This document shows, in pieces, positions 1 through 9,213 of a DNA stretch of 64,000 bases; positions within the stretch are counted from its first letter, which is position 1; every line of letters begins with the position of its first letter. Both the position numbers and the translations under genes were made by a program. The notes below the pieces were generated by a model. That model saw only the letters and a list, made by a program, of their open reading frames with translations. It had not been told where the DNA came from and did no database searches. The stretch is taken from positions 62,001 through 126,000 of the forward strand of contig NZ_VUMH01000009.1 in NCBI RefSeq assembly GCF_009696265.1, read 5' to 3'. Origin of the DNA: Desulfovibrio porci (GTDB taxonomy: Bacteria; Desulfobacterota; Desulfovibrionia; Desulfovibrionales; Desulfovibrionaceae).

Positions 1-604
1 TCAGAAAATCGTAACTGGCCACCGCGTCCACCAGCACCACGTCCACTTCACCCCGGGCCAGCAGGCCGAAGATATCCTTGAACGGAACCTCAAGCACCGT
101 CGCTATATCCGACCAGTTCTTTTTCAGGATATCCAATTGCATGGAACCGATCTGCGCGGCGAGGCGCTTGCCGCGCAGGCCGTCCTCGCTGATGGCGAGG
201 CCGGGCCGCCCGATATAGATGGTGCTGGAGCTGTAATACGGTTCCGTAAAGTTCATAAACTGTTTGCGGGGTTCCAGTGCGGCCAGCCCGGCAACCAGGA
301 TATCCAGTTCTCCGGCGCTCATCATCCGCAGGATGTCGTCAAAGGAGCCGATGACGAACTCGCATTTTGCGTTGATCTGATGGCAGAGCGCTTCGGCCAT
401 GTCATGGTCGAAGCCGGTATGCCGCCCTTGCGCGTCCATGAACGCCATGGGTGGATAATGATCTTCCATGCCGACGCGCAGCACGGCCGGCGCGGCTTTT
501 TCCGGTTCGACGGGGGCAAGGCGCTGCCAGAGGGAAAAAGCGGCCAGAGCGCAGGCGCAGACCAAGAGCGGGACGACAAGGCGACTGCGAAGAAAGGAAC
601 GCAT
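1..604 (-). CDS. Periplasmic solute-binding protein family 3 domain (partial, N-terminal 201 aa)
   Basis: The gene runs off the left edge, so only the first 201 codons are visible. A short cytoplasmic basic start and one hydrophobic segment (about residues 8-25) act as signal peptide or membrane anchor. From about residue 42 the protein reads as a type-2 periplasmic binding protein: the opening strand LRVGMEDHYPPMAF, then TGFDHDMAEALC, then the segment around GELDILVAGLAALEPRKQFM, which is typical of amino-acid-binding SBP_bac_3 domains. An upstream GGAG about 8 nt before the ATG supports the start. It lies 49 nt downstream of the penicillin-binding protein gene in the same direction. Because the C-terminus is missing, it could be a free binding protein or the sensor part of a kinase or cyclase. 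Confidence 0.8.
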   Translation of the reverse strand, partial: MRSFLRSRLVVPLLVCACALAAFSLWQRLAPVEPEKAAPAVLRVGMEDHYPPMAFMDAQGRHTGFDHDMAEALCHQINAKCEFVIGSFDDILRMMSAGELDILVAGLAALEPRKQFMNFTEPYYSSSTIYIGRPGLAISEDGLRGKRLAAQIGSMQLDILKKNWSDIATVLEVPFKDIFGLLARGEVDVVLVDAVASYDFL

Positions 605-653
605 TCGGGCTCCACGGAAAAAGACAAAAAGAGGCGAAAGGAAACCGTTTCAG

Positions 654-3092
654 TCAGAACATCTGGCGCATGAGATCTTCGCCGCCCTCAGAGGTATCCA
701 CCACCGTATTGTCCTGGGCGTTGGCATCCGTGGCCGAAACGCCTTCCAGAGGCATGTCGGCCCGATAGGCGAAGCCGCCGGACATGACGATGCCGTCGGG
801 CATGGTGAAGTCCTTGGCTTCGTACAGATCCTCCACCACGCTGCGGTAATAGCGGAAAATGGGCGCTGCGGTGCGTCCGCCCTGTTCCAGGCGGCCCAGG
901 GACTGTAACTGGTCGTAGCCCACATAGACGCCGGTGACCAGATAGGGCGTGAAGCCCACGAACCAGGCGTCGTGCTCTTCATTGGTGGTGCCGGTCTTGC
1001 CCGCGATGAAGCGGCCTTCGATCTTGCCGCGCGCGCCGGTGCCCGCGTTGACCACGTTTTTGAGCAGGGTAGCCATGATATAGGCGTTCTGGGGGCTGAT
1101 GGCCTGCCAGTGTTCCGCGTCCTGGCGGTAGAGTTCGCGGCCCTGGGCGTCGGTGATGGAGGTGATGATCCTCGGGCGCACGCCCAGCCCCTGATTGGCG
1201 AAAGCCGCGTAGGCCTGGGTCAGATTGAGCGGAGACACCGCCACCGCGCCCAGGCTCACCGAGAGTTCCTGCGGGAAGCTGGGTTCCAGACCCAGGGCTT
1301 TGGCCCGCTGGATCACATTGGCGATGCCCACTTGCTGGGCCACGCGCACGGTGGAGGTGTTGCGCGAGAGGGCCAGGGCCTGATGCAGGGGCAATTCGCC
1401 CTTGAAGTTGTGCTCGTAGTTGGAGGGCCGCCAGACCTCGTTGGTATAGGGGTTCACATAGACAAAAGGCGCGTCCAGCACGATGGAGGACGGCGTGAAA
1501 CCGAAATCCATGGCCGTGGAATAGACCACGGGCTTGAAGCTGGAGCCGGGCTGGCGGCGGGCCTGGGTGGCGCGGTTGAAATGGCTCTCTCCGAACTGGT
1601 AGCCGCCGATCAGGGCCACCACGTCGCCGCTCTGCGGCTCCAGGGAGGCCAGAGCCCCCTGCACAGCCGGTTCCTGCTGCAGAAGCAGAGGGATGGGCGC
1701 GCCCTTCTTGACCTCGGCGGCGTCAAAAGGCGTGCTCCGCTGTTCCTTGCGGCCCTTGGCGTTGGTCACGGTGACCGTGCGTGGGGCGGCGGAAACCCAG
1801 ATCAGGTCGCCGGGGCTGAGGACCAGCCTGGCGTCTTTGACGGCCGGGGCGTATATGCCTGCCACCTTGGGATTGGGTTTGCGCGCCCAGGACATGTTGG
1901 CCACCGGGATGATCCCGCTATAGCCCTTGCCCAGCGCCACGCGGGCTTCCTTGGCGTCCACGGCGGTGACCAGCGCCTTGGTCCAGGCGCCGCCCGCCAG
2001 GTCCAGGGGCGCGAAGGCCGTATCAGCCGCAAAGGCGCGTTGCCTGTCGGCGTCCAGTTGCTCCAGGGGGCCGCGCCAGCCCTGGCGCTTGTCCAGTTCT
2101 TCCAGACCGCGCCGCAGGGCTTGCCCGGCGGCTTCCTGATGGGCGGGCACCATGGCCGTGCGCACGGTGAGGCCCGCTTCATAGACGTAGTCCTCGCCGT
2201 ATTTGCGGGTGTCCACGCCCAGAGCCTTGAGGTTGTGTTCGGTGAAGAATTCGATAAGCAGGCGACGGGCTTCCTCCAGGTACCAGCGGGCGGCTCCGCC
2301 CTGGCCCTCGGGCATGCTCCAGTAAACCAGGGGTTCGGCGGCGGCCTGGGCGTATTCCTCGGGGGTGATCCATTTCAGGTCGCGCAGACGGCCCAGCACG
2401 TACATCTGGCGACTCTTGGCGGCATCGGGATGGCGGAAGGGATTGTAGCTGCTGGGAGCTTTGGGCAGACCGGCGATGACCGCGCTCTCGGCCAGGGTGA
2501 TATCAGAGGCGTGCTTGCCGAAATAGGTGCGCGCGGCGGCCTCCACGCCGTAGGCGTGTTCGCCCAGATAGATCTGGTTCAGATAGATGGTCAGGATTTC
2601 ATCTTTGGAGAGATCCTTTTCCAGGCGATAGGCCAGAATGGCCTCCTTCATCTTGCGCTTGTAGCTGCGCTCGGAGGTCAGCAGGAGCTGCTTGATGAGC
2701 TGCTGCGTGATAGTGCTGCCGCCCTCGCCGGCGCGGCCTTTACGGAAATTGTTGATGGCCGCGCGGGCGATGGCCAGCGGGTCCACGCCCATGTGCCGGT
2801 AGAAGGAGTCGTCCTCGGCGGCCAGAAAAGACATGGGCAGAAAGCGTGACATGTCCTTGAGGCCGATGACAAAGCGTTTTTCATGGTAGAGGAGGCCCAG
2901 CACCGAGCCGTCGCGGGCCAGCACCGTGGTGGCCTGCGGCGGGTTGTAGTCGGCGATGCGGGTGATGTTGGGCAGGTCGCGGGAGGCCCAGTACAGCAGC
3001 ATGGCCGCCGCGCCGCCGCCCGCCAGAGCGCAGAACAAGAAGACGCCCACCAGCCAGAGGGTGAGCTTTTTCCAGGAAAAGCTGATGTTCAT
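654..3092 (-). CDS. Class A penicillin-binding protein (PBP1A type)
   Basis: Bifunctional peptidoglycan glycosyltransferase/transpeptidase of the inner membrane, 812 aa, normal for PBP1A. After one N-terminal membrane segment (about 11-33) the GT51 domain shows the catalytic EDDSFYRHMGVD (Glu93 region) and GGSTITQQ (about 124-131). The transpeptidase domain has SSFK (nucleophile Ser near 517), a SRNTS motif and AGKTGTTNEEHDAWFVG (KTG near 697). An OB-like insertion domain lies between the two. No good ribosome-binding site precedes the ATG. The gene follows the DUF3999 gene by about 70 nt on the same strand, so all may be co-transcribed. The family assignment is secure; mrcA/ponA orthology is not tested. 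Confidence 0.95.
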   Translation of the reverse strand: MNISFSWKKLTLWLVGVFLFCALAGGGAAAMLLYWASRDLPNITRIADYNPPQATTVLARDGSVLGLLYHEKRFVIGLKDMSRFLPMSFLAAEDDSFYRHMGVDPLAIARAAINNFRKGRAGEGGSTITQQLIKQLLLTSERSYKRKMKEAILAYRLEKDLSKDEILTIYLNQIYLGEHAYGVEAAARTYFGKHASDITLAESAVIAGLPKAPSSYNPFRHPDAAKSRQMYVLGRLRDLKWITPEEYAQAAAEPLVYWSMPEGQGGAARWYLEEARRLLIEFFTEHNLKALGVDTRKYGEDYVYEAGLTVRTAMVPAHQEAAGQALRRGLEELDKRQGWRGPLEQLDADRQRAFAADTAFAPLDLAGGAWTKALVTAVDAKEARVALGKGYSGIIPVANMSWARKPNPKVAGIYAPAVKDARLVLSPGDLIWVSAAPRTVTVTNAKGRKEQRSTPFDAAEVKKGAPIPLLLQQEPAVQGALASLEPQSGDVVALIGGYQFGESHFNRATQARRQPGSSFKPVVYSTAMDFGFTPSSIVLDAPFVYVNPYTNEVWRPSNYEHNFKGELPLHQALALSRNTSTVRVAQQVGIANVIQRAKALGLEPSFPQELSVSLGAVAVSPLNLTQAYAAFANQGLGVRPRIITSITDAQGRELYRQDAEHWQAISPQNAYIMATLLKNVVNAGTGARGKIEGRFIAGKTGTTNEEHDAWFVGFTPYLVTGVYVGYDQLQSLGRLEQGGRTAAPIFRYYRSVVEDLYEAKDFTMPDGIVMSGGFAYRADMPLEGVSATDANAQDNTVVDTSEGGEDLMRQMF

Positions 3093-3161
3093 GGCAGGGC
3101 AGTACCGTTTTTTTGCCCCGGCGTAAAGGGCGGGGACGGAAATCCGGGGGCGTCCCTGTGC

Positions 3162-4640
3162 TTATTTTTCAGGTTTGCGCAGCAGTTGCGCGGCCATGAA
3201 GGCCATAGCGGCGGCCCCGAGCAGCAGCACTCCCCAGAGCAGCCAGCGCTGGCCGCCCGGTGTTTCGTCATAGGCCGGGGGCGGCGTCTGCTCGCGCAGT
3301 TCAGCCATGTTCAGCCGGGCCGGACCCGCCGCAACCGGCAGTTCGCGCAGGGCGGCGTCCCGCGTTCCGGCAAGGTCTCCGGCTTTGAGGCTGCCCACGG
3401 CCAGGGTGTACGGCCCCGGCCCTCCGGCCATGAAGTACAACTGCTGGCCGGCCCAGCGCACCCGCAGCGCCGGAGGTTGTTTTATAATATCGCCGCCCAG
3501 GCGCAAGAGCAGGGTGGCCGGGGCGTCGCGCAAGAGAGGATCGTTGTTCTCCGGACTGAGCCAACGCCGGTCGAACGGCACGGGATCGGCGCGCACCGTG
3601 TTGCGGGAGTGGGCGTCCCGCAGCTCATAGTAGGAAAAGGGCGCGCGTTCCTGCCAGACCAGTTCCGGCGGCAGCTGACGCCGGGGACGGCGTTGCGCGC
3701 CGGAATCAGCGCGCAGGGCCGGGGTCAGGATCCGGCCGCGCAGCAGGAAATTGTCGTTGCCGGCGGGCTCGGGCTCCAGGTTGATCACCGGCAGGCCGCG
3801 CGGCAGGGCATAGCTGAAGCCCCCGGCTTTTTCATCCTCTAGGCCGCGCAGCACGATGCTGTCCACCGGGGTCGCGTCCCGGACTTTTTCGCGCGCCCGG
3901 ACCTCCTGTATGGGGAAGAGCTCGCCGCCCTCGGCGGGGACCAGCAGCATATAGCGCCGGGATATCCGGTCGGCGGGCAGGTCCAGCAGCTCCACCGCCT
4001 GCCCGTCCATGCGCATTTGCCCCAGGGTCTGCCTGCCTTCGGCAATCCAGCTCTGCATGTCCGCGCTGGTATAAAGCCGGGTGCTGAGCATGCCGCCGTC
4101 CTGATCCCGGGTTTCGCCGCCGGGCGTTTCGCGCGGGACCAGACGCACGCGCTCGAAACGCGGCCGCTTTTGGCCGAAGTCCACCAGCAGGCTCCTGGCT
4201 GTGGCGACACGGTTTTTATTGTGCTCCGGTTTTTGTCCCTCAGGAGCGGGCGGCGTTTCGGACGCGCTCTGGCCGTCGCGCAGCAGCACGATGCCTTCCG
4301 TACCCCCGGAACGCACCCATTGGGTGAAGCAGGGGAAAGCCTGTTCCTGCGCCGGTTCCGGCCGGGATTCCGCCGGGCTGATGTAGATGGCTTCGGCCCG
4401 GCCCAGACTGTTGAAAACCCGCACGTCGCGCAGGGGCGACAGGCGGGAGCGCTCGTACACGGCAAAGGGCAGGTCAAGACGGTAGACCGGGGAGCCACTC
4501 TTGGCCTCGATGGGAATCAGCGTGCTGAAATCCCTGGGCGTCAGTTCCTGTTCCGTGGCCGTGGCTGTGGCGGCCGTCAGGCAAACCAGCGTCAGGGCCG
4601 GAAGCAGGAGAAGGCGGGACGGGCTGAAGCAAAAGGACAT
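3162..4640 (-). CDS. DUF3999 family membrane-anchored protein
   Basis: A 492-aa protein with an N-terminal signal peptide (hydrophobic run about 9-29, then TATATEQ) and one C-terminal membrane helix (about 466-486) followed by a basic tail, so most of the protein should be periplasmic. The start is supported by AAAGGAG before the ATG. The body is beta-rich and resembles the DUF3999 family, which usually sits beside DUF2339 genes, exactly the arrangement here: the DUF2339 gene ends 10 nt upstream. No enzymatic motif is visible. The molecular role is unknown; pairing with a polytopic membrane protein and a downstream peptidoglycan synthase suggests an envelope function (inference). Confidence 0.8.
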   Translation of the reverse strand: MSFCFSPSRLLLLPALTLVCLTAATATATEQELTPRDFSTLIPIEAKSGSPVYRLDLPFAVYERSRLSPLRDVRVFNSLGRAEAIYISPAESRPEPAQEQAFPCFTQWVRSGGTEGIVLLRDGQSASETPPAPEGQKPEHNKNRVATARSLLVDFGQKRPRFERVRLVPRETPGGETRDQDGGMLSTRLYTSADMQSWIAEGRQTLGQMRMDGQAVELLDLPADRISRRYMLLVPAEGGELFPIQEVRAREKVRDATPVDSIVLRGLEDEKAGGFSYALPRGLPVINLEPEPAGNDNFLLRGRILTPALRADSGAQRRPRRQLPPELVWQERAPFSYYELRDAHSRNTVRADPVPFDRRWLSPENNDPLLRDAPATLLLRLGGDIIKQPPALRVRWAGQQLYFMAGGPGPYTLAVGSLKAGDLAGTRDAALRELPVAAGPARLNMAELREQTPPPAYDETPGGQRWLLWGVLLLGAAAMAFMAAQLLRKPEK

Positions 4641-4650
4641 GGCGGCTCCT

Positions 4651-7584
4651 TTAGGGCTGCGCTGAACGGGAATCCTCTTCCGGCGGATCTGTCAGCCGTT
4701 TGGGCGGCAGGGGGCAGAAATAGCCCATGCCCAGCATCAGCAGGCCCAGGAAGAGGAAGGAAACGATCCGGGATACAGTCTGGCGGTCCGCCAGATCAAA
4801 GAGCAGCAGTTTGCAGAGGGTCAGGGCCAGCAGGGCCGCTCCGGCGAACCAGAGCCGCCGCTGCCGGAAGACGCGTGAGGCCGCGAGCACCATGCCCAGG
4901 GCAATGCTGCCCCAGAGTATGGACAGTGCGGCCTGGAAAACGGGCGAGCGGATCAGGGCCAGGGGGGTGTATGGGCAATAGGTGTACCAGGAAACGGCCC
5001 TGGCCGCGATGACTGTGCAGAGCGCGAAGGCGCAGACGCCGAAAGCGGCGAGCAGACGTTCATAAAGCAAGGCGGACGGGAAGTTTTCGCGGCTCTCGCG
5101 GCGCATGCCGCGCAGCAGGTACAGGCAGGTCAGCAGGCAGAGCACCTGGGCCATGTCCAGGGGGCCGAACAGGGGAATGTAGGGCAGCGGCGCGGCTATG
5201 CCGGGCTCTGCGCAGAAGAGGAAGAACCAGCAGGCCAGACAGAGACTCAGACCCAGGCCGCCCCAGCGGCGCGCGTCCGCCGGGAGAAGAGGGCCGGACA
5301 GGGCGGCTATGCCGGGCAGACGCAGTTCCCGGCAGAGCAAAAACAGAAAAGCCGCCGCCAGCATGGTCAGAAGCAGCACGCTCCAGTCCGGGGGGAGCAG
5401 GGACAGGCGGCTCAGTCCGTGCGCCGCCGCCAGAAGCAGCAGGCCCGGCGCGGCGAACAGGGCGACGCCCGCCACGACGCGCCGACAGGTCGGCTGCTCC
5501 GGCCAGGGCGCGGAGCGGATGCAGGCGGCGAAGGCGGCCCAGGCCAGAGGCAGGGCCACCAGGCCGCCGTGGCTCCAGGCCAGGGGAGAGGCGGCGGGCA
5601 GGGCGCGCAACGGCAGAAAAGGCAACAACAGCAGATCCGGCAGAAAACGCCATTGCGAGAGCAGCATGGCTGGTAACAGCAGATGACCGGAAGCGGCGAA
5701 AATTTTCCAGCCCAGGCGGCTTCCGGCCCGGACCCAGAGCACGCAGCTCAGGGCCGTGAACGTCAGCGCGGCATTAGCGTAAAGCTGTCCGGCGGCGTCA
5801 AAATGCGCGGACAGAATATCCAGGCCTGTGCCCAGCCACCAGACCATGGCCCAGATCTGCCATGGCGGCAGCAGTTCGCGCTCCTGCCGGATCAGAATTT
5901 CCCGGTGTCGCGTGCAGAAATGCACCAGCAGCAGGGCCGTCAGGGTCATGACCAGGCCGCAGGCCATACGGCTGTCCAGAAGGCCGCCGGGCAGGCCGCT
6001 GATACCCGGCTGGGAAAAGAGGCCCGCGAAGGCTCCCGCCGCCAGCAGTTGCAGGGCATAGCCCAGAAAGCGCAGGAGAGGACGCTCTTGTCGCAGGCCC
6101 AGCCAGATGAGCCCCAGCCCCTGCAAGGCCCAGGTGCAGGTGGTCCAGCTCAGGTCCAGAGCCAGGGGCACAGCTAGGGCGGAGAAGCTCAGGCCCAGCA
6201 CCAGCAGGGTTTCACGGGTCAGGCGTCCGGCCGCGCCGTCCCGGCGGCGCAGCAGGTAACCCAGGCCCACATGCCAGGCGGCCAGGCCCAGGGCGCTGAA
6301 AGCCGCCGCATAAGCGTAGGGGCGCGTCAGATAATATTGATAGCTGAAGGTCAGCAGCGGCAGACCGAACAGCAGGGAGGCGTGCAGATAGCGCCGGGCC
6401 GCGCCCGCGCGCCCGCGCGTGCGGGCGTCCAGAGCGTCGGCGTGCGCGGCCAGTTGGAGCTGCATGTAGCTGAACAGGAGGAAAAAGAACAGCAGAAAAA
6501 GTTCCATATGAGCAAACATGCCGGGATCATAGGAACGCCCGCCCCACAGGCCGCCGACGCCGTAGACCGCGGCGAAGGAGATCAGCGCCGGAATGTCCCA
6601 GAGCCTGAAGCGGAGCAGCAGGGCGTTGCCCAGGCTCAGCAGCGCGTAATAGCCGAACAGGCCCAGATAATTGTCGCTGCCCGTGGAAAGCAGCACCGGG
6701 GCCAGAAAGCCGCCCACGGCGGAAAGCGCGGCCAATAGCTCGGCGTCGGCGGCCAGGGCCAGCAGCGCGACGCCCAGCACCAGGGCGGACATGACGCAGA
6801 GGGCGGTCAGGGGAGAGAGCAGTTCCAGGCGGGCGGCGGTGAAAAGCACGAAGTAAAGCACGATTGCGCCGCCGCCCATGAGGCCCAGGCCGTAAAGGGC
6901 ATTACGGCGTCGCAGCCGCCAGCCCAGGCCCTGCATGCCCAGACCGGCCAGAGCGATCAGAGCCAGACGGGCCTCCAGGCTGACATAGTCGTACCGGACC
7001 AGATAGCCCAGCGCAAAAGCGATACCGGTCAGGAACACGCAAAGTCCGGCATAGAGTATGGGATTGGCGCGCAGCCAGCCCCAGACCACGGCCAAAGCCC
7101 CGGCCACGGGCGCGGGCAGGCCGGGGGAGGACGGCGCGGCTTGCGCGGACAACGCGTCGTTTGCCTGTGCCGGGTCAGGAGTCGCGGCCGGAACTTGGCG
7201 AAAATTCTCGGTATCGGCGTCAGCCGCATCAGTAAAGCTGAATTCCCCGGCTCCGCTTGTGGGGACTTGCGGCGGCGGGTTCACGGCAAGCTCGGGCGGG
7301 AAGCTCTCGTCATCGGCGGTGCCTTGCGGCTCGGCCTCCCGGGTGGGCGACATATCGTGCTCTTGCGCGTCGCTCGCCCCGGAAGCGGCACTGGAAGCAT
7401 CATCGCAATGCTCAAAGGATTCCGCGTCCGCGCGCAGGGCCTGGACATCCTGGCGGAGCGCGTTCAGTTCGCCGCGCAGCTCGACCAACTGCCGGCGCTG
7501 GCTGGAGGTGCGCGCGAAAAGCGCCGCCAGGCAGATCAGGAACACCAGCGGCACCAGAACCAGCAGGGCTAGCAGTTCCTCCAC
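4651..7584 (-). CDS. DUF2339 family polytopic membrane protein
   Basis: A large integral membrane protein (about 977 aa) with some two dozen hydrophobic segments, typical of DUF2339. An N-terminal helix is followed by a short coiled-coil (SSQRRQLVELRGELNALRQD) and an acidic, low-complexity linker of about 100 residues before the membrane array. Two GTG starts are possible: 7614 has no ribosome-binding site, while 7584 has GGGAGG just upstream and was chosen, although its spacing is short. The DUF3999 gene follows by 10 nt, so the two form an operon. Function is unknown. A 15-nt palindrome in the upstream region (7656-7670) may be a regulatory site. Confidence 0.85.
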   Translation of the reverse strand: MEELLALLVLVPLVFLICLAALFARTSSQRRQLVELRGELNALRQDVQALRADAESFEHCDDASSAASGASDAQEHDMSPTREAEPQGTADDESFPPELAVNPPPQVPTSGAGEFSFTDAADADTENFRQVPAATPDPAQANDALSAQAAPSSPGLPAPVAGALAVVWGWLRANPILYAGLCVFLTGIAFALGYLVRYDYVSLEARLALIALAGLGMQGLGWRLRRRNALYGLGLMGGGAIVLYFVLFTAARLELLSPLTALCVMSALVLGVALLALAADAELLAALSAVGGFLAPVLLSTGSDNYLGLFGYYALLSLGNALLLRFRLWDIPALISFAAVYGVGGLWGGRSYDPGMFAHMELFLLFFFLLFSYMQLQLAAHADALDARTRGRAGAARRYLHASLLFGLPLLTFSYQYYLTRPYAYAAAFSALGLAAWHVGLGYLLRRRDGAAGRLTRETLLVLGLSFSALAVPLALDLSWTTCTWALQGLGLIWLGLRQERPLLRFLGYALQLLAAGAFAGLFSQPGISGLPGGLLDSRMACGLVMTLTALLLVHFCTRHREILIRQERELLPPWQIWAMVWWLGTGLDILSAHFDAAGQLYANAALTFTALSCVLWVRAGSRLGWKIFAASGHLLLPAMLLSQWRFLPDLLLLPFLPLRALPAASPLAWSHGGLVALPLAWAAFAACIRSAPWPEQPTCRRVVAGVALFAAPGLLLLAAAHGLSRLSLLPPDWSVLLLTMLAAAFLFLLCRELRLPGIAALSGPLLPADARRWGGLGLSLCLACWFFLFCAEPGIAAPLPYIPLFGPLDMAQVLCLLTCLYLLRGMRRESRENFPSALLYERLLAAFGVCAFALCTVIAARAVSWYTYCPYTPLALIRSPVFQAALSILWGSIALGMVLAASRVFRQRRLWFAGAALLALTLCKLLLFDLADRQTVSRIVSFLFLGLLMLGMGYFCPLPPKRLTDPPEEDSRSAQP

Positions 7585-7655
7585 GCGACCTCCCGGAATG
7601 GAGAGCCGTTTCACGACGCAACGACTCTATGATCAGACAAATTTTTGTAAAATAT

Positions 7656-7670
7656 TTCTATAAGATAGAA
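7656..7670. promoter_or_regulatory. 15-nt palindrome upstream of the DUF2339 operon
   Basis: TTCTATAAGATAGAA is a perfect inverted repeat with a 3-nt centre, in an AT-rich stretch 72-86 nt before the chosen DUF2339 start. It has the size and place of a dimeric repressor site. No regulator is suggested by the sequence. Confidence 0.3.
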
Positions 7671-7748
7671 ATACAGGCATGTTCCGCCCGACATAACATA
7701 AACCGGCGGGGCGGACAAGGCGACCGGCAGCGGGGATTTGATAATAAA

Positions 7749-7780
7749 AAAAGCGGAAGGGCGAACCCTTCCGCTTTTTC
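7749..7780 (-). terminator. Rho-independent terminator of dsrC
   Basis: A perfect 13-bp stem (7749-7761 with 7766-7778) closed by a TTCG tetraloop as read on the minus strand and followed there by TTTTTTTATTAT. It sits 20 nt past the dsrC stop codon. Confidence 0.93.
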
Positions 7781-7798
7781 CGAAAATTGAAGCTCGGA

Positions 7799-8116
7799 CT
7801 ACACGCAGCCGGTAGGCTTGGGCAGGCCGGCCATTTTGCAGGCGCCTTTGCCGGGACCGGAGGGGAAGAGTTCGTACACTTCCTTCAGTTTGTAGCCGGT
7901 ATTCTTGGAAAGAATGCGGACCATGGGGGCGATGCCGTTCTTTTTGTAGTAATCCTGCAGGAAGTCAAGGATTTTCTGATGGTCAGGGGTGATCTCGGCG
8001 ATGCCTTCGGATTCCTTCACATATTCCATCCATTCGGGGCACCAGTCGTCAAAACGCAGCAGGAAACCGTCTTCGTCAACTTCAAAGCTTTTGCCTTTAT
8101 AGGTGATCTCAGCCAT
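7799..8116 (-). CDS. dsrC: DsrC family sulfur-relay protein (dissimilatory sulfite reductase-associated)
   Basis: DsrC carries sulfur as a trisulfide between its two C-terminal cysteines during dissimilatory sulfite reduction, acting with DsrAB and the DsrMKJOP membrane complex in the cytoplasm. The 105-aa protein ends in the hallmark CKMAGLPKPTGCV, with the two functional cysteines at 93 and 104 (penultimate). The start at 8116 is set by an AAGGAGG ribosome-binding site; a longer reading frame upstream lacks one. The gene stands alone, as in other Desulfovibrio, with a strong terminator and a 257-nt leader/promoter region holding a GCGGTT/AACCGC hairpin (8219-8238). Family assignment is firm; presence of both cysteines argues for the functional sulfite-reduction form rather than a TusE-like variant. 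Confidence 0.96.
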   Translation of the reverse strand: MAEITYKGKSFEVDEDGFLLRFDDWCPEWMEYVKESEGIAEITPDHQKILDFLQDYYKKNGIAPMVRILSKNTGYKLKEVYELFPSGPGKGACKMAGLPKPTGCV

Positions 8117-8373
8117 GCGTGTCCTCCTTGGACAGATATTGCTCAACTCGCCGGGACGATATGCCCTGACGCTACGCCAGCCGGAATGTCCGACCCCGGC
8201 CGAATTCCGCTTGAAGGCGCGGTTGTGAACCCAACCGCAAGTACAGGGACCCTTATTTCATAAAACGATGACGATGGCAAGCCCCGCGCGTTTTTTTTCG
8301 TTTCTCCCAGTGTGTTTGTCGGAAAAATTGCGCATTATTTTCAATAAGATGAATGAATAGCTACGCGCGCGTT

Positions 8374-9042
8374 TCAGACCAGATGCACTTCGTTACGTGC
8401 CCAGTAGAGCAGATGGGCGTGCCCCTTGACGTCGGCGATGACCGCTTCTTCGGCTTCGCGACTCTCCATTTCGCGCAGGCGCAGAAAGACCTGGCGGTCG
8501 CCATCCTGATTGTTGGCGGAGAGTACGGAGAGAATTCTGGCCCCGTGCGCGCGCAGCAGGTCGAAAATAGGTTTCATGGCCCCGGGCCGGTTGGTGATTT
8601 CAATGCCCAGCTGGATGCCGCCCTCGCGCACGCCGGTGATGCTCACCAGCGCCTTGAACACGTCCTGGTCTGAAATAATGCCCACCAGGCGTCCGCTTTC
8701 CTCCACCACAGGCAGCCCGCCGAACTTGTTGTCCAGCATCATCATGGCCGCTTTTTCCACAGTATCCGTGGGTTTGACTGTGAAGGGCCGGGGGGTCATA
8801 ATGTCCTTGGCCTTGAGTTCGGCCAGCAGGTAATGCATCTCATACATATCAAGGGTGGTGGCCTTGGAGGGCGAGGCGTCCCTGACGTCGCGGTCGGAAA
8901 TGATGCCGACCACATGCCCCTTGTCGTCCAGTACGGGCAGGCGGCGCACGTTGTTGTCGCGCATCAGCTTGCCGATTTTGAGCAGGGACGTTTCGGGCGT
9001 CACGGTAATCACCTCGGTGGTCATCCAGTTCTGTATGAGCAT
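8374..9042 (-). CDS. CBS-pair and ACT domain protein
   Basis: A 222-aa cytoplasmic protein with two CBS motifs (about 1-58 and 72-132, each ending in a VGIISDxDV signature) followed by an ACT-like domain (about 140-215; EITNRPGAMKPIFDLLRAHG). CBS pairs bind adenine nucleotides and ACT domains bind amino acids, so this is probably a small ligand-sensing regulator related to the AcuB group. The start at 9042 follows GGGAGGAAGC; a start 12 nt upstream is less well placed. It is transcribed divergently from larC. The partner protein is not evident from neighbours. Confidence 0.88.
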   Translation of the reverse strand: MLIQNWMTTEVITVTPETSLLKIGKLMRDNNVRRLPVLDDKGHVVGIISDRDVRDASPSKATTLDMYEMHYLLAELKAKDIMTPRPFTVKPTDTVEKAAMMMLDNKFGGLPVVEESGRLVGIISDQDVFKALVSITGVREGGIQLGIEITNRPGAMKPIFDLLRAHGARILSVLSANNQDGDRQVFLRLREMESREAEEAVIADVKGHAHLLYWARNEVHLV

Positions 9043-9213
9043 GCTTCCTCCCATAGGCGGTTGAAATCGTTATGTGCGCGGCCTGCGGAGCCCGCGCGCC
9101 GGGAACCGTGTTTCCGGCTTATTCATACACCAAGGGCGGGCCGCCGCACAAGCCCGCCACGGCGCGGCGGCGCCCGGCCGGGCGCGCGGTTTTGCCGACA
9201 GGAGCGGAATATT

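Noticed and set aside
972-2849. Long plus-strand frame opposite the PBP1A gene
   Set aside because: High-GC antisense shadow; the minus-strand frame has all PBP motifs.
8833-9213. N-terminal extension of LarC by about 127 residues
   Set aside because: It would overlap the divergent CBS gene; the conserved LarC start at 9214 has its own ribosome-binding site.
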